Assembly (NCBI RefSeq): GCF_037176765.1
Contig: NC_090024.1
Location: forward strand, 196,536,278 to 196,600,277
DNA length: 64,000 nt
Reading direction: 5' to 3'
Origin: Anolis sagrei
Taxonomy: Eukaryota > Chordata > Lepidosauria > Squamata > Anolidae
Shown here piece by piece: positions 9,311-21,715 of this stretch (positions are counted from its first letter, which is position 1; every line of letters starts with the position of its first letter). The notes beneath the pieces are model-generated. The model had not been told where the DNA came from, ran no database searches, and saw nothing but the letters and a program-made list of their open reading frames with translations. Made by a program: the position numbers and the translations under genes.

Positions 9311-12300
9311 TGCACTCATTGAATTTTCTCATTGTTTAAAAAACGCAGTCTCTAACCTTTGTAACAACCCTCGGGATGTTACTATTATTTTAGATGTTCT
9401 GCCCCACCTGTGCTGCAAACCTAGTGTGCTGGCCCTTTCACCTCAATATTTCCACCCTCTGCTGCCACCTTGATGCCCCCCTCTCCTGGAACTGCCAACT
9501 CTGCAGGGACCTACCCAAGCTTTGTCCATTCAGGACTCGTTGCTCCCTCCTCCACCATATATAGCTGAACTTAATGATGGCTCTGACTCTTCATATAGCA
9601 CTCTAGAAGCGCCAGATGTGTCTAATGACTCTGAATCTGAGTTGCCTTCCTCCAATGAGTTCAATAACTTCTCGGCCTTGATTTTGTGCCTGGCACAAGC
9701 CTTAAACTTGCCTATGTCTAAAGCACCTGCTCCAGTGGAGGATCCCATCTTTCCCTCAGAACAGCAACACTCACCAGCGCCTCTCATGCTGCCCCTGTTG
9801 TCTTCTCCAGCTTTCCAGGTTGCCTGACCTTGCTCCAACCAGCGTCCCAGCAGTTTTGAGCTGTATAGACAACATGTACTGTGTGTACCTTACATCTACA
9901 GAGTGGGTGGCTCACCCACCTAAGCCTAATTCTGTCGTTGTTGACGTAACCCAACTTCGTAGATCTAAAAAATCTTTCTCGGGCCCATCTGATAGAGAAA
10001 GTAAGAAAATGGTCTTCATGAAGTACATGTGTCGGCTGGTCTGTTTACTTGCTTGGCCCATATATTGGCCATATATGGGGGGGGGGGGGTATCAAATGTT
10101 TTTATGGTATGAAATTGCCCCTTATCTTGATCACCTCCCTCGGGAAGAATAGCAACGGGCTAAGACCTTTCAGATGGAAGCTACAGACCTGATTAAGCTA
10201 CAAAAGGACGTGGCTAAGCACCCAGCAGACTCAGCTGGCAAGTTCTTCACCACAGTAACTTCTATCCGGAGGCATGCATGGCTGCGTTCTTCAGGTGTCT
10301 CCAAAGAGGGATGCACTATTGCAGAGGACCAGCCGATGCACAATGATGGGCTGTTTAATCCTGAGATAGATATGAGGCTTAAAGATATTCAAGAGATGCA
10401 TTAGATGGCCCATAAGATCAGTTTTCCATCTTAACCTTCCTACCAACCAAAACCAAGATGGCAGCCAACAATCACCATCTATCATGGACACTTTGGTGAT
10501 TGGGCAGATCCCACCCTGATAAGCACACCAAGTTACCTGCTCCGAGGAAGCAGAAACTTCCCCTTTAAGAACTGCCAGCAGGGTAAGGCAAGTCAGCAAG
10601 TTGGCTCCAAATGGTGTTTTTAGCTATATTTCAGCTGTCCGAGATGATACCCTCTGTTCTTCTCGTTTTTACTGCCTGAAAATGTCGTTTTCCCCTGTTG
10701 TGTTTTTCAGTACCCCTTTGACTGCCTCCCTTGTGGAGCAAGTTGGCAAGTCTCCTGCATTTGGTTCTAGACTGTTGCCTTTGCCTCAGCTTGGCGGAAG
10801 ATAACTTCAGATGCATGGGCTCTGAAAATTTGGTTATTCCATTGAGTTCTGTAGATACTCCATTGTGGGTTGTCAATGAGTTACACCTTCTTCCCCACCT
10901 CTTTTGGAGGAGGTCCAGGTCTTGTTGTAGAAGGGTGCTATCAGGTACCTGCAGAGTTTTCGCTATGTTTTTCTCACATTACTTTTTAGTCCTTAAACGT
11001 GATGGGGGCCAGCAGGGACGTTAATCAATAAATCAATTCCCACAACTTTCGAATGATGTCACCTTCTATCCTTCCTCTGTTAAATGAAGATGTATGGTTT
11101 GCCACCATTAATTTGAAGGATGCTTATTTTCATATTTCTATCTGGCAAGAACACTGTAGATTTCTTTCCTTCATGATAGGGAATCAGGCCTTTTGCTTTA
11201 ACATTTTGCCATTTGATCTCACAATGGCTCCCTGTATTTTTACCAAGTGTATGGCTGCCATTGCAGCACATCTTTGCCTCAGTGGCAGAACAGTCTATCT
11301 GTACTTTGATGAGTGGCTATTGGTGGCGAGATTGAAAATCCAACTTCTCTTTCACATTGTGTCTTCTTCAGTTTCTAGGTCTTATTATCAACAAGAAGAA
11401 AGCCCACCAAGTCCAGAATAGTATCACCCATCATATCCAGTTTATTGGGAGTATTCTGGACTCGGGGGCACAAATGGCCTATCTCCCGAGCGATCATTTC
11501 CTTGCCCTCAGGTCTTCTGTTTGCCAGGACTTACAGGAACCATGGATATTGGCCAGGCATGTCCAGGCCATGCTGGGCCACATGACTTCAACTACAGCAG
11601 TGATGCCTTATGCCCGGCTCCAACTTCAACCCCTATTGGCCTGGTTCCTCAGTCCCTTTGACTCCCTTCTTGGTGACCCTTTAACCCCTCTCTCAATTTC
11701 ACCTGGGGTTTGTCTGTTGCTTATTTTGTGGACCAAGCAGAGAAACATGTGTGCAGGTCTTTCAGGTGGTCAAACCCCTCCAGAACCTTAACTACAGACT
11801 CCTCCCTTCGGGGCTGGGGGGCCCATTCCAGGGGCTTCACAGTTCAAGGGCCAAGTGGAGGCCACCAGCCACATAAACTATCTGGAACTGCTAGTAGTCA
11901 AGAAGACCTTAAGGGTGCTCGAACCATCATTAACGGAATGTGGTTCATGTCCTCACGAACAATACCATTACAAAATTCTACATAAACAAACAGGGTGAAA
12001 CACACTCTATCCCTCTTCTGACAATTACCCTTCATCTCTGGGATTGGTGCATCAGCAAAGGGATCCACATCTTCATTCCTGAGGGTGAAAATGCTCACCT
12101 AAGCAGGATACCACAAGCAGATCATGAGTGCTCCTTTCACCCAGATGAGGTGTGCTCCCTATTCGGACAATGGAGCAACCTCGAGGTAGATCTGATTGCA
12201 ACAAAGTAGAACACCAAATCTCCCCTTTACTGTGCTCACCGGACTCGGAGCCAAGCATGATGACTAGAGGATGTTTCTCTTTGTATGGGGATGCCACTTC

Positions 12301-13975
12301 CTCTATACCTTCCCACCAATTCCTCTTCTTACTCAGGTAGTGGCCAAACAGCAAGTGGACAGTGCGGACTGCATTGTCATTGCCCCATGGTCAACCATGG
12401 TTCTCTACCCTTCTTGAGATATCCAAGGGTGACTTTGTGCATCTGTCAGGTCACTCAGATCTCTCATTCCAGGGGATTCCAGTTCTCCACCCGGATGTAT
12501 ACTGCCTCTGTTTGGTGGCTTAGCAGATTTGCCCCCCCCCCCATCTCAACCAGTGAGGTCAGATCTGGCCCTACTCTTGTCACAACCTGTGGGGTCAATT
12601 ATAGGTGCATCACAAAGAGCCTTGACTAAGCACTCTTACATTTACAAATGATATTGATTTATGGCCTTTGTTACTCAAAAGGGAGCTGACCCAGTTTCAC
12701 CGCCAACTCCCATGAACCTGGACTTTTTGGTTTCCCCTTTCAGATGCAGGCCTCTCCCCTTCCTCTTTGAAATGCTACCTTGCAGCCATCTCTTGGTACA
12801 GAATGAAAGTGGGTCTCCCCTCAAGGTTTTCAGACTTTGGTGAGGCTTTTTCTTTGGGGCTGTGGGAATGTGAGCCTACCGCTGCCACCTTGGCCTTGTC
12901 CTAGAGTTTGAAAGTTGTGCTCTCCTCCTTAACTTAGCCTCCTTTCGAACCTCTAGCTTTGATGGACATGTTTTATCTCTCATGTAATGGAGCTTTTCTC
13001 AATGCTATTACCTCTGCACGTAGTGATCATCTACCCAGAGAGCACACATCTCACTAGCACTATGCGCAAAAATAGTAGCAACGGACAAGGTTGTCTGACG
13101 TAGCTTTTTTGCCTAAGGTAGCCTCACACTTTCACATGTCTCAGGATATAATCCTGCCAGTTTTTTCCCCAGAATCTTTCCGCTTCCCTGGAGCGGTCTC
13201 TTCACCTTCTGGATGTTAGGAGGGTCTTGGGATTTTATGTGCATAGGACAGCAGGACTCAGGAAGTCTCCTAGGACATTCTTGAAGTATCGGAAGGACAC
13301 CAGTGGCCTCCCAGTCTCCTCTCAATGGTTTTCCTCTTGGAATGTTTCGGCAATCTGTTTGGCTTACCAATTGGCTGATCATGACTTACCTGGGCAGATT
13401 AAAGGACACTCCACTAGAACCATGGCTACCTGCTTTTTTGGAAGGGGGGGGGCATTCTCCTGAACGATGTCTGTCAGGTGGCCATTTGGTTTACCCCACT
13501 TACCTTTGTTACACACTACAAGGTTGATGTCCTATCTTGGAAAAATGTGGCTTTTAGCAGAGCAGTCCCCTTTTCTTCAGTGGCATAATGCCCACTAGTC
13601 GAGGTTAGTCGCTTGCTAGTCTACCATATGTACGATTTCACAGAGACCACAATGAAGAAATAATGGTTGCTTACCTGTAACCGTGTTTCTTCAAGTAGTC
13701 ATTGTGAAATTTGCACATCTCTGCGCATCCTCCCTGCTGTTGTCATGCCTTGGTTCTTTGAGCTTTTCTATTCAGTGGAGGAACTGAGGCAGTAGCCCCT
13801 CCCACCAGCTATATACTCTGTAGAGAGTGGGCAGGGCTACCACCAAAATGTATCTGAAGCTTTCGAGAGGATTGCATTTCTGACTGCGCAAGTGCAGGAA
13901 ATACCATATGTCCCAATTTCATAGATGACCACTCAAAGAAGCACGTTTACAGGTAAGCAACCATTGCTTCTTGAT
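9310..13975 (+). mobile_element. DIRS-like retroelement fossil (tyrosine-recombinase type)
   Basis: A roughly 4.6-kb degraded element. A gag-like N-terminal region, a reverse transcriptase/RNase H region (about 11,050-12,200) with the DIRS-style motif LKDAYFHI, and a 3' region where the recombinase would lie can be made out. The right end (about 13,640-13,970) has inverted sequences containing tggttgcttacctgtaa, which resembles DIRS inverted terminal repeats in reptiles. A matching left repeat was not found. It is broken in many places and is not functional. It is absent from the paralogous RCA-2 intron, so it probably inserted after the duplication. Confidence 0.75.
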
Positions 13976-13984
13976 ACTTAATTT

Positions 13985-14340
13985 TGCCAAAAATCATAGA
14001 CTTGGTGGAAGCTATCTGACCAGCATTCATCCAAGAATGAAAAGTGCAATTGCAAATTTGTGTGCTCAAAATCCATGCATTCGAGGCATCTGAAGGAGAC
14101 TTATGCTCAATAGTAAGGAAAGCTGCTGAGAGATGCAGAAGAATTGTGAAGCTCATAGTACCTGATTCTTACATTCATCCAAGAAATCCAGGATGTAATG
14201 TTCTTGGAGCCCAAATGGCAAGCATAATAGACAGGGTAGGGGATACAAAAAATGAGGTGGATTCTGCAAGCTTCTTGTAGACGGATGAAATGTATTGGAT
14301 TCACTGAAGAACTTTTCTGTTGTAGTAAATCATTAGAACA
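13985..14340 (+). repeat. Duplicated intron block shared with 37,321-37,900
   Basis: Sequence from cttggtggaagctatctgac through aaatccaggatgtaatgtt matches the RCA-2 intron before CCP4. The match marks where paralogous intron resumes after the nested insertions. It is not coding: it lies upstream of the CCP4 acceptor and lacks splice-bounded frames. Confidence 0.7.
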
Positions 14341-14404
14341 TTGATTTAGTTATAAGGGCTTATTAAACCCAACTGTGGTTTTAGAGAGAAAAAATCACAT
14401 TTAT

Positions 14405-14880
14405 CCTTTATGTATAATTAAATAATGTTTTTTTAAAGATTTTTTTTATTGAAAGAAATGTAATAATTACAGTAAAACAAAAGAAAAAGAAGAAAGGGGA
14501 TACCTAAATAGGAAAATATAAGGAAAGAAGGAAAGGAGAAGGGAAGGGAACAGGGGAAAAGAAAAGCAATGAGTAGAAGAGGGAGGGAAGAGAGCTGGGG
14601 GGGACGGGACTACAAATTTCTTGACTTCCGTTCTTCTTCCATTCATTCCATTCTATTAATTTTCATTTCATAACAAACAAATGCTTTCCCTTATTTCAGT
14701 TATTCCAAATTCTCCCTTTCTTTTTGTTAATCAGTATTTCGTTTTTAAATATTCTTCATAGATTGCTCAGTCTGTCATTTTCATGCCTTTGCCGGTATTT
14801 TTCTTTAACAAGAATGTAAATCTGTCCATGTCCTTTATCTCCATTATCTTATCCAACCAAATTAATGTTTTTTGTTTTTT
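14405..14880 (-). repeat. Possible LINE 3' end, antisense, purine-rich then AT-rich
   Basis: The stretch starts with a T-rich run and ttttttattgaaagaaatg, then a long A/G tract (gggaagggaacaggggaaaa) and a T/C-rich part. It is missing from the paralogous RCA-2 intron, so it is an insertion. The L1-like reading is weak. Confidence 0.3.
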
Positions 14881-14891
14881 GTTTTTTTTAG

Positions 14892-15083
14892 TAAGAACTT
14901 CACCTGACACTTCTACGTTCTTTCTTTATAATGGAGAAATAGTCAGAGGAAAGAAAAAATTCTATGAGCCTGGAGATAACATTACTCTTGAGTGTCATCC
15001 TGGCTTTGCATTAAATGGGCCAAATGAAATTCGATATGTTGGTGGGGGAAAGTGGTTACCTATACATCCAAGGTGTTACCTGA
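14892..15083 (+). CDS. RCA-1 CCP4 exon, lacking Cys1 and Cys3
   Basis: A 192-bp exon (64 codons, phase 1-1) between acceptor tttttttag and donor GTATGT. The module reads RTSPDTSTFFLYNGEI, then FYEPGDNITLECHPGFALNG, then PNEIRYVGGGKWLPIHPRC. The fold signature is clear (NG, YEPGDNITLEC, G-F-LNG, KW-P, C). Cys1 is missing at the N-terminus, and the Cys3 position is Tyr (EIRY in place of the usual EIxC). Cys2 and Cys4 remain. CCP disulphides are Cys1-Cys3 and Cys2-Cys4, so exactly one bridge is gone. The RCA-2 copy shares both losses. It resembles the last CCP of C4BP alpha. Confidence 0.88.
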
Positions 15084-16389
15084 GTATGTATAAAGTCTGT
15101 AAATATATCAGAACATTTGTGTGTAAGATGAATTTGGCTTTTTTGTCACTTTGGGTTTTTTCTTCCAAATAATATCTACACTTACACTTTAATTTGGCTT
15201 TCAGATTACCTGAAACTGTGGTAGCCATACATGCATACCACCAGTGCCCACTGCAGTGCACTTCTAAAGGTATATAGTGCATTAAAGAAGATCTCTGAAA
15301 AGTCCCAATTTCAGCCAAAAGATATGTGGCAGCAGGTGCCAGTATATTCCAGATACAGGGTGAAATTGGCTGCAAGAAATGCTGATGCACAGTAAAGCCC
15401 CTCAAACGAGACCTGAAGAACAAGGTCCCAAGACCGTGGTTACTCAGCTTCCTGGGAGGAGTAATTGATTACTTCCACTGCTGTCACCCCCCCCCCCCCA
15501 AATTTGTATCCAGTGTACTAATACACATCTCTTCTGGAATTGGGGGTGTGGGGGTGGGGAGCCTGCAAGGAGGTTTGACTCCAGGTTCAGTGGCAAATGT
15601 ACTCTGTTTTTGGGCTCAACCCAGTTCCAGGTGTGGCAGTCTGATCAGCCACACAATGAAACTGGTCCCACTCAAACTTGTCTCAAACTGGATTATAGTA
15701 TAGTGTAGAAGCACTTTATGATATCTTATTTTTACTATCTGGATTTGTAAGAGTTTAAACAGTAGACTATAAAGATGGAGGATTCAAAATACTATGGCCT
15801 TATTGGAATGACACAATCAACCAGGGTTCTTTGGGAACTTGGCTGATCAGTTATGAGAAGCATTGCTTCCCTATCACTCCCACTTGCAGTTTTGTTCCAC
15901 AGATTGATTGGTGTATCATCCAGACATTAGATGCAGTTCTGTCTCTGGATGGTTTTCTCCCACAACTTGCTAGAGATGGAGATCTGAAAAAAATTGATCC
16001 TGAGGTGAGGCTTCTCACTCTAGCTGAAAAAAGGTGGGGAGCAGTAGAGGCTTCAATTTAGTTTTTCATTCTTCAACTTTTCCCCTATGCCATTGTAATT
16101 TGAAGTGGGCATCTGAGCATTTTAGCTGGTGGAAGAAGTTGATTTCAAGTTGATTTCAAGAAGTGACACAAAATAATTGAAAAACATGCACTAGAAATTC
16201 AACAGCATCCATCCTGCAATTTTCAAAATAAGTGAAAAATGTCTACTAGCAGTACAACTACATCCACAATGAGCTACATCATTGAATAGTATATTTCTGA
16301 GGTGTCTTCTAGTTTGAATACTTTTTGACATTAGTATAAAACATTTGTGTAATTGATTAACATGTCAGAATACTTTTCCTCTCTTTTAG
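15084..16389 (+). other. RCA-1 intron between CCP4 and membrane exon, no gene seen
   Basis: I see no splice-bounded CCP or Ser/Thr/Pro-rich exon here. The stretch has a poly(C) run near 15,488. From about 16,190 it matches the RCA-2 intron at about 40,145 (gtgaaaaatgtctactagca). No repeat with recognised ends was found. Confidence 0.5.
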
Positions 16390-16416
16390 ATGCTTTTTTA
16401 AGACTACTAATAACTG
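16390..16416 (+). CDS. RCA-1 27-bp membrane-entry exon
   Basis: A micro-exon between acceptor ctcttttag and donor GTATGT, nine codons, phase 1-1, adding AFLRLLIT. Joined to the next exon it gives AFLRLLITVLVFIALFLIL, a continuous membrane segment. The same 27-bp exon with the same phases exists in RCA-2 at 40,315. CD46 also has a small exon just before its transmembrane exons. Confidence 0.75.
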
Positions 16417-17062
16417 GTATGTATTCATATAAGGAACATGAAGATGTAATCATAGGTTTCACATATAGGTCCAATGTTTATCATTTTTTAAAATATACTA
16501 ATACTGGACCCAGGGTCACAAAAGACTGGATATTGCCCAAAGTTAAGCGTTTTTAAACTTCACTTATTTCATTTTTTTAAAATAGCACATTTTTATTCTT
16601 TAATTCTGATGAGGAAGACACCAACTGTGTATACCCTCATTCCTTTCAGAGTTTAACTTGCTACTCAGATCTTTTCTCACCATTTTTCTGTACTGTTAAA
16701 TATGAAAGCAATCGCAAATTTGAATGAGGTATAATTTAAAATCCTGCTAAGTATTAAGATTTCCGAGCAATAGTGCTGATGAGACAGGGATGAGACAATG
16801 AAGAAGAGATTTGGACATGGACATGAAACCTAGATTGAGGTGGGGGGGGGGGGCAGTTCTGGCTGTGTGGCTGACTGTTCTACAGAGCCTGAGGTGCCAA
16901 AGAAAAGATCTATGGTCTGCAGTTAATCTATGGACTTCCAATTTTTGAAGTAGTCATATCTGAGATTTTCACAAGGGAAAAATGAACTATTTCATATTGG
17001 ATCTCAAATTTTAAAAATGTGGGGAAATCTCCATGTGTAGATATAACTAACTCAAAAATAGA

Positions 17063-17393
17063 TAACACAAGCCAACAAGTATTTTTCATCAGATATAATT
17101 TCAGGTCATTCTTCTAGAGATTTTTGCGCTGAATTCAGATCTGTGTTTATTTTTTCCCTATCACATGTAGTTTTTATGATGATGCTAATTGAATAATTAA
17201 TGCATTTACGCACTGATATCAACTAAATCTAATTGATATCAGTGCATAAATGCATTAATTATTCAATTAGCCTCACTGCAAATACTACACGTAATAGAGG
17301 GGGAAAAGCCACAGATCTGACTTCAATGCAAAAAACTCTATAAGAATGACCTAACATTGTATCTGATGAAAAATACTTGTTGGTTTGTGTTAC
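17063..17393. mobile_element. Fold-back MITE (long inverted repeat)
   Basis: The left arm runs from ataacacaagccaacaagta and the right arm ends ...acttgttggtttgtgtta. The arms pair imperfectly over about 160 bp each, and the core is aattaatgcatttacgcact against its near reverse complement. The insertion is present in RCA-1 only; the RCA-2 intron continues past the same point (tcaaaaatagat) without it. No ORF. The superfamily was not assigned because target-site duplication could not be fixed. Confidence 0.75.
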
Positions 17394-17752
17394 ATGAATA
17401 TGATGTGAAATGTGCAGACTTTACAGTAGTCCAGTAATGTACCATTCGTCATATTTTAAAAAGTTGATATGATGGGAAAAAATAAAGACATATTTTAAAT
17501 CAGCATAAAAATTGATTTAAACTATGCTACTCTCATTTCTGATGATTACAAAGTTTGATTTTGTTGGCTTATCAAATATATTGTTAGTCTTAAATGGAAG
17601 ACCACTGTATTGTATGTTATTGCAATATTTAAGTATGAAGCAGATTGTCTTTCACCCCTTTAACAAAAACTTCTTCCTATTAACCTTGAGCATGATATTT
17701 CTTATCATCCATGTTTTTATCTAACATACTGTTTTATTTTCTCTTCCTTAAG

Positions 17753-17804
17753 TCTTAGTGTTTATTGCTCTGTTTCTGATATTGGAAATGGCTTACAGGA
17801 AATG
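17753..17804 (+). CDS. RCA-1 transmembrane exon
   Basis: A 52-bp exon between acceptor ccttaag and donor GTAAGA. It completes the split Val codon and encodes VLVFIALFLILEMAYRK, ending two bases into a Trp codon. With the preceding exon it forms about 18 apolar residues followed by the basic stop-transfer YRK. The paralogue at 41,829 is identical in length and nearly so in sequence. This makes RCA-1 and RCA-2 type I membrane proteins rather than GPI-anchored or secreted. Confidence 0.85.
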
Positions 17805-19689
17805 GTAAGAGACTTCTTTTTAAGAGATTTTTCTTCACATATTTTGCATTTCTAATTACCATTTGATATGCTTAACACAAAGGCTATCTCTGTGTCTAAA
17901 AGATGTATTCTTGACTGTTAGTCTGATAGATAGGATAGGACCACTTATTCCACATGTGTCAAACGCAATCTGGCCCAGCACTTCATTTTATGTGGTATGT
18001 GAGGATTTCAATGACAAGGTGACATTATTACATTTATACAGTCTACAATTGCAGATGGCCCTTTGAAGACAGCTGTAACGCTGATGTCGTCCTAAGTGAA
18101 AATGAGTTTGACTTTTCAGCATGGTGCTGCAAAATTAATGCTACCCTTCAAACAAAGTAAATGTCTGCCTTTTAAACAAAATCTTCTGTTGTATAATCCT
18201 TGTTTGGGTGGAAGCAGGACTAAATCTAGGGACCAAAGTGTTAGGGAAATTTCCCCAAAGCAACAACCCCATTTAAAAAACAAAAAGAACACTCGATAGA
18301 GCATTTAATTCACAGCAATCAGAAAACAATGTAATGTGGCTGTTAAGAATTCTTGATTTTAAGGAAGGAAATACAGAGTTCAATCTTAAAAATTTCAAAA
18401 GGTTTATTAAAACATAAGAACTATATTTCTTGAGATAAAATAAAGCCTGAGCTTTCTCTCTAACTCCATTACTTCTAAGTTCAAACAAAAGGAAAAATTT
18501 CTAAAGACTACATTTTCTCATTCACACACAACTAGAGAGAGACACACAGGCAGAAAAGAACAGAATAGATTAAAGGAGTGAATGAATGACCATTAGGTCT
18601 TAAAACAAAGGAACATGCATCCTGAAGAAATTCCATTCTGCGTCATCAGAAAAAGATATAGAGTGAGACAAGAGACACAACAACAGGCATTCAGAAATGA
18701 GGGAGAAGGGATTCCTGCAGCCTACCTTTTAAAAAAAATCATTTCTTAATTCTGTCTGCTTCTCATTGAGGACTGCAAACTTGAGCAGTGCGAGGTTAAA
18801 TTCAAACATATTGCTGACTGTCCCCTCCTGATTTTGGGCAGTTATCCCCTATAGCCCCATAGAATAGAAGAGATTATAACTAGAAGAAGTAATAGCTGAT
18901 CCCATCCCAACACATATGTGGAAGTACTTCGTACATATGCAAGGCCCAATGTGGATCCCCACTTATATAAGCCTTACAGTCACTCTAGTCACTAATCTTT
19001 AAATGTTAATAGAAACATTCCCTTTCACTCATTTCTGTTTTATTGTTTGTTGGATTCTTTTGGTTTTGATATTTTATTTTGAATTTTTTTAAAATACTGT
19101 TTCTTCAATTCACACATGATAGCTATGAGTTTATAGTTTGCAGACAGAAAAAGGTACATTATCAAAAAGACTTCTGTTAAAGTGAATTCCCTTTCAAAGT
19201 TATTTAATGCTATCATCATGGCTGTTGTGAAGTTATAACACTTAGGTACTCTCATTAAAATAAATGTGGAATTAAAGTGTGGCAGTGTAATGTACATATT
19301 TTTCCTGTTGGGAGATCTCTGTGCAGGGAAAAATATGAACTGTTTTCCTCGTCTATACACAATTAATAATTATCACTTTGGAAAATAGCTCACATGCTTC
19401 ACAATACCTTCTTCTGTATCAGCAATATTGTGAATCAGTCTGTAGTAATCTTAAATACAGTAAGGCTGCTGTATTCCTAAGGGCTACACTTGCAGTTGGA
19501 CTGCAGTTAGCTGGAGATAACTCTACACCATTAAATTATCTGGCTTCCAGTCCCAGCATACCATGGAGTAGCTAGACCCTCCAACACATCTTTGGGTTAA
19601 CTTCCAAGGTAAGTATGCAATAGAATCACCTGGAGGAACTTATGAATTCCTAGAGAGATTTTTTAATTTATCGTGTCATCAGCAACCAT

Positions 19690-20035
19690 ACCATTGTATT
19701 ACATTTCTAACAGAGCAAAACAAACACACAGATTTAAAAAAACAAAAACAAAACACACAGATTTTGCAAACTTGGTAGTTGGTTAAATGTCCTTTGACCA
19801 GTATCTGGTCACTTGGAGTGCCTCTGGTGTTGCCGCAAGAAGGTACTCCCTTGTGCATGTAGCAGGGCTCAGGGTGCATTGCAGCAGGTGGTCAGTGGTT
19901 TGCTCTTCTCCGCACTCGCATGCCGAGGATTCCACCCTGTAGCCCCATTTCTGAAGGTTGGCTCTGCATCTCGTGGTGCCAGAGCGCAGTCTGTTCAGCG
20001 CCTTCCTAGAGAGATTATGTACGCAGGTATGCAAA
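19690..20035 (-). mobile_element. Non-LTR retrotransposon, ORF2 C-terminus
   Basis: The minus-strand frame encodes ALNRLRSGTTRCRANLQKWG, then CECGEEQTTDHLLQC and ending EALQVTRYWSKDI. That C-x-C-x7-H-x3-C knuckle closes the ORF2 of a LINE family present four more times here (46,660, 50,395, 51,605 and 52,350). The clade was not assigned. Confidence 0.85.
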
Positions 20036-20069
20036 ACTGCAGATTATGTGTTCCGCAATTGCCCTAGAC

Positions 20070-20136
20070 TTACTGTATTAAAAATAAAACTGCCTTGAAT
20101 CACCTGAGGGCTGAGAAGGGTGGTATACAAACACAA

Positions 20137-20179
<43 letters not shown>

Positions 20180-20180
20180 A
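20070..20180 (+). repeat. L2-like 3' tail and (AAAT)n microsatellite
   Basis: The text cacctgagggctgagaaggg then tggtatacaaacacaataaa is an L2 3' end, followed by about nine AAAT units from 20,135. It abuts the LINE fragment on its left. Confidence 0.7.
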
Positions 20181-20268
20181 ATGCTATGTGAAAATGATTT
20201 CTTCTACTAATTTAATCTTTAAAATCTAAATATTTTTGTTCATCTTTTGACAATATTCTCACATTCAG

Positions 20269-20342
20269 GAAATTAGAACATCGGTAGTATCAAGAACAGT
20301 ATACAGTACAATATTCTTTAAAACTACACATCGTTCATGTAG
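20269..20342 (+). CDS. RCA-1 cytoplasmic tail exon with stop codon
   Basis: A 74-bp exon between acceptor cacattcag and donor GTAAGT. Its first base completes the Trp codon started in the TM exon, then the frame reads KLEHR and stops at TAG 20,285-20,287. The tail after the membrane is thus about 10 residues (YRKWKLEHR). The RCA-2 exon at 43,304 has the same length but a different ending. The rest of the exon is 3'UTR, so the stop lies more than 50 bp before the last junction, and nonsense-mediated decay sensitivity is borderline. Confidence 0.7.
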
Positions 20343-20882
20343 GTAAGTACTTTTTAAATAAAATGTTTGCCTTTCAATGATTGTATATCCTTATACATAA
20401 ATTATGATTGTACATATGTAACAGTGTAAATGACAAACTGGAGTAAAATGTCTAGTACTTCTTAATATCCCCATCCTGGTACCTTCTTCATACATTTGCT
20501 CTACTGCTGTGCTCAAGAAGCTTCTGATCTGCTAAAACTGCTGCTGTTTTATATTTTAAACACTTTTTTCCTTTTTTGAAATTAACCAACAGAAGGTTCG
20601 GAGCCGGGGGCGGGGGTGGTTCAGCTGAGAAGAGGATGCTTCCCCCCCCCCCCCAACCCGGCCTTCCTTCTTTTGCCTCCTTTCTGGTGGCTCTGTCTTG
20701 ACAGAAAACTATGTTCTTCTATGTCATGACCCCAACATAAAGTCACAGCGAGCTGATTTGGGGTGGGGTTCATAGTTTAAGAAGTTTTGCTCTAGACGAA
20801 CACATACAAAGCTTGCAATATGATTTAAAATTGCAATGTCCTTCTAAAGATGACTATAATTTTTTTGCATTTTTTTCTGTAG

Positions 20883-21420
20883 GTGGAAATTATTTCTTTT
20901 GTCAGCAACCATCTGTCTTGCTTTGTATTCAAAGCTTACATGTTAGAGACAATGTCCTATACTCAACACTTTCTGAAAAGGACCGGTTTGTCTATATGGC
21001 CAAATCAACCAGTTCATTCTCTGAGCTTGAATAACAAGTTACGTTAGAAGAAATACCGGAACCTGACAGCATTAGGGGGAACAAGCAACATTGCAAAAGT
21101 AACAAGGAAGAACAGTTACTTTACGAATGGAATGAATAATGGCATCTTACTTTCTAGCATTTTTTCTAGCCATTTTGATAGGAACTATTTTGTGCTTTGA
21201 TTACCAAATGGACATCGGTTCCTAAGAAAAAGCTTAAGAAAAACTAATGCAGAAGTAACAAGTGGCATGAAAGGTGATACAGTGAGTCCTCATAATCACA
21301 GCACAATAATTTAAAAAGAATAATGTAATAAATTATTTTTAAAAGCTCAGAGAAAATCTTCATTCAAAGGGATAGTTTCTCCTATGGACTCTGACTGATG
21401 TGTATAAGCAACAATAAATA
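20883..21420 (+). other. RCA-1 last exon, 3'UTR
   Basis: The acceptor ttttttctgtag is followed by gtggaaattatttcttttgt, matching the RCA-2 exon start at 44,147 after tctacag. Homology with RCA-2 continues for about 900 bp, as expected for a UTR. An AATAAA lies at 21,413-21,418. The end is a guess; if the polyadenylation site is conserved with RCA-2 it would be near 21,870, where AATAAA has become AATAAG. Confidence 0.5.
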
Positions 21421-21629
21421 TCAGACTATCAAAACAGCAATTTAATGAACTACCCAGGACATATTTAATATACTTTCTATTATGAGGGACTACAAACCCA
21501 AAAAAGCTGGCAATTATGTTATAGCTGACTTGTTTTTCAAATCTTATTTTAGCATGCTTTAAATATTACTCTGGAGTTAGATTATTGCCTCTAGGTTCTT
21601 TCATTGATTTATATTTCAAAGCTAGTTTT

Positions 21630-21715
21630 ATTTTTCATGTTGGGAGCGACTTGAGAAGCTGCAAGTCGCTTCTGATGTGAAAGAATTGGCCATCTGCAAG
21701 GACGTTTCCAAAGCT
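21630..21715 (-). repeat. SINE fragment, ACA-type
   Basis: The text gggagcgacttgagaagctg and aagtcgcttctgatgtgaaa matches the longer SINE copies at 37,610 and 55,376. Confidence 0.6.

Larger units (their letters stand above)
17805..20268 (+). other. RCA-1 intron between TM and tail exons
   Basis: Much of this intron matches RCA-2 41,881-43,303 (for example tgataatcccat-type blocks near 18,890 and 42,410, and 19,440-19,600 with 42,885-43,140). About 18,300-18,830 has no counterpart in RCA-2. It carries aaaggtttattaaaacataa and may be a degraded antisense LTR-type fossil, a low-confidence call. The LINE at 19,690-20,035 is listed separately. No exon was seen. Confidence 0.5.

Noticed and set aside
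20883-21034. A possible longer cytoplasmic tail encoded by the last RCA-1 exon
   Set aside because: Splicing the TM exon straight to it gives about 21 hydrophobic residues before a stop in RCA-1 and an immediate stop in RCA-2, so it is not conserved as coding.
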